Origin: Clostridiaceae bacterium
GTDB taxonomy: Bacteria > Bacillota > Clostridia > DSM-8532
Assembly: GCA_012520615.1 (NCBI GenBank)
Contig: JAAYNX010000177.1
Span: 1-34,596 of the forward strand
Direction of reading: 5' to 3'
Length of the DNA stretch: 34,596 bases
Shown here: positions 34,396-34,596 of the stretch, piece by piece
Position numbering within the stretch: the first letter of the stretch is position 1
How the letters are laid out: each line of letters begins with the position of its first letter
The notes under the pieces: generated by a model
What the model was told of the DNA's origin: nothing
Database searches by the model: none
What the model saw: only the letters and a program-made list of their open reading frames with translations
Position numbers and translations under genes: made by a program

Positions 34396-34596
34396 ATGCT
34401 CCCTCCTTTGTAATTATGTAGCACAATTTTAATTCTAATTACCTTGCTCGATATGATAAACTTATATATGTGGCTCTGTTAACTTAGTATGAAAGAAATG
34501 AGACCTGAAAGACCTCTGGTAGGTTTAAAAAAGAAAAAACCTACAAATGGAAACGACTTAAGTGTAAAATAACACGAAAAAAAGTGGTGTGCAAGC
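34396..34596. other. Intergenic right edge with hairpins
   Basis: No gene is visible in these 201 nt. GTAGGTTT and AAACCTAC (34519-34526, 34537-34544) form an 8-bp hairpin with a 10-nt A-rich loop, and GTGT/ACAC words follow near 34562-34574. No clear sigma-A promoter for the small gene was found; CATACTA on the minus strand near 34490 could be part of a sporulation-type -10, without a matching -35. Confidence 0.4.

Noticed and set aside
34218-34424. 68-residue minus-strand frame overlapping the small gene
   Set aside because: It lacks a ribosome site and runs through the terminator stem at 34242-34259, whereas the 42-codon frame has a strong ribosome site and stops before the terminator.

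Overview
The window comes from a low-G+C, Gram-positive, Clostridia-type anaerobe. Supporting signs are strong AGGAGG-type ribosome sites, consensus TTGACA/TATAAT promoters, frequent TTG/GTG starts, a Rex redox repressor, a DUF1836 regulator, a short-form HisG with HisZ, and a G5/3D cell-wall protein in the rsmA neighbourhood. The genus cannot be fixed from the sequence alone. There are no rRNA, tRNA, CRISPR, phage or complete IS genes. All but two genes (pgmB and an AraC regulator) lie on the minus strand.

Layout. (1) 62-4372: maltose use, with a LacI-type repressor upstream of a GH65 maltose phosphorylase and a divergent beta-phosphoglucomutase. Together the two enzymes turn maltose plus phosphate into glucose and glucose 6-phosphate. 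(2) 4457-7236: purA and an O-acetylhomoserine sulfhydrylase with its own consensus promoter. (3) 7441-11322: galT-galK, a divergent AraC regulator, then deoC. (4) 11459-18958: a housekeeping block similar to the Bacillus metS-tatD-yabE-rnmV-rsmA region but without rnmV. It carries an uncharacterised membrane coiled-coil protein, a second unknown protein, and an IspF-like protein that has lost several catalytic residues. (5) 19103-28058: rex, then the histidine operon hisZ-hisG-hisD-hisC-hisB-purC-hisH-hisA-hisF. purC is translationally coupled to hisH, and hisI/hisE are absent. (6) 28175-30864: a PcsB-like secreted coiled-coil protein with no recognisable hydrolase domain, then ftsE-ftsX. (7) 31123-34024: an operon of a DUF1836 regulator, an NfeD-like membrane protein and a flotillin. 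(8) 34267-34395: a 42-codon basic protein with a good ribosome site and terminator.

The main unexplained structure is between genes. A 60-nt hairpin repeat occurs once between hisC and hisB and once, inverted, between the NfeD-like gene and the flotillin gene. The copies match at 53 of 60 positions, with one compensatory base-pair change in the outer stem. The his copy is bounded exactly by perfect 15-bp direct repeats. A shorter repeat pair lies at 41-67 and 13487-13521. The gap after the flotillin gene holds an element of about 110 nt with nested stems and a possible pseudoknot. The protein candidates most worth following are the hydrolase-less FtsEX partner and the degenerate IspF-like protein.

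Many promoters fit the sigma-A consensus with 17-18 nt spacing. Where a ribosome site contradicted the longest open frame, the shorter start was chosen and the reason is given. All assignments rest on reading motifs by eye; no database search was run.
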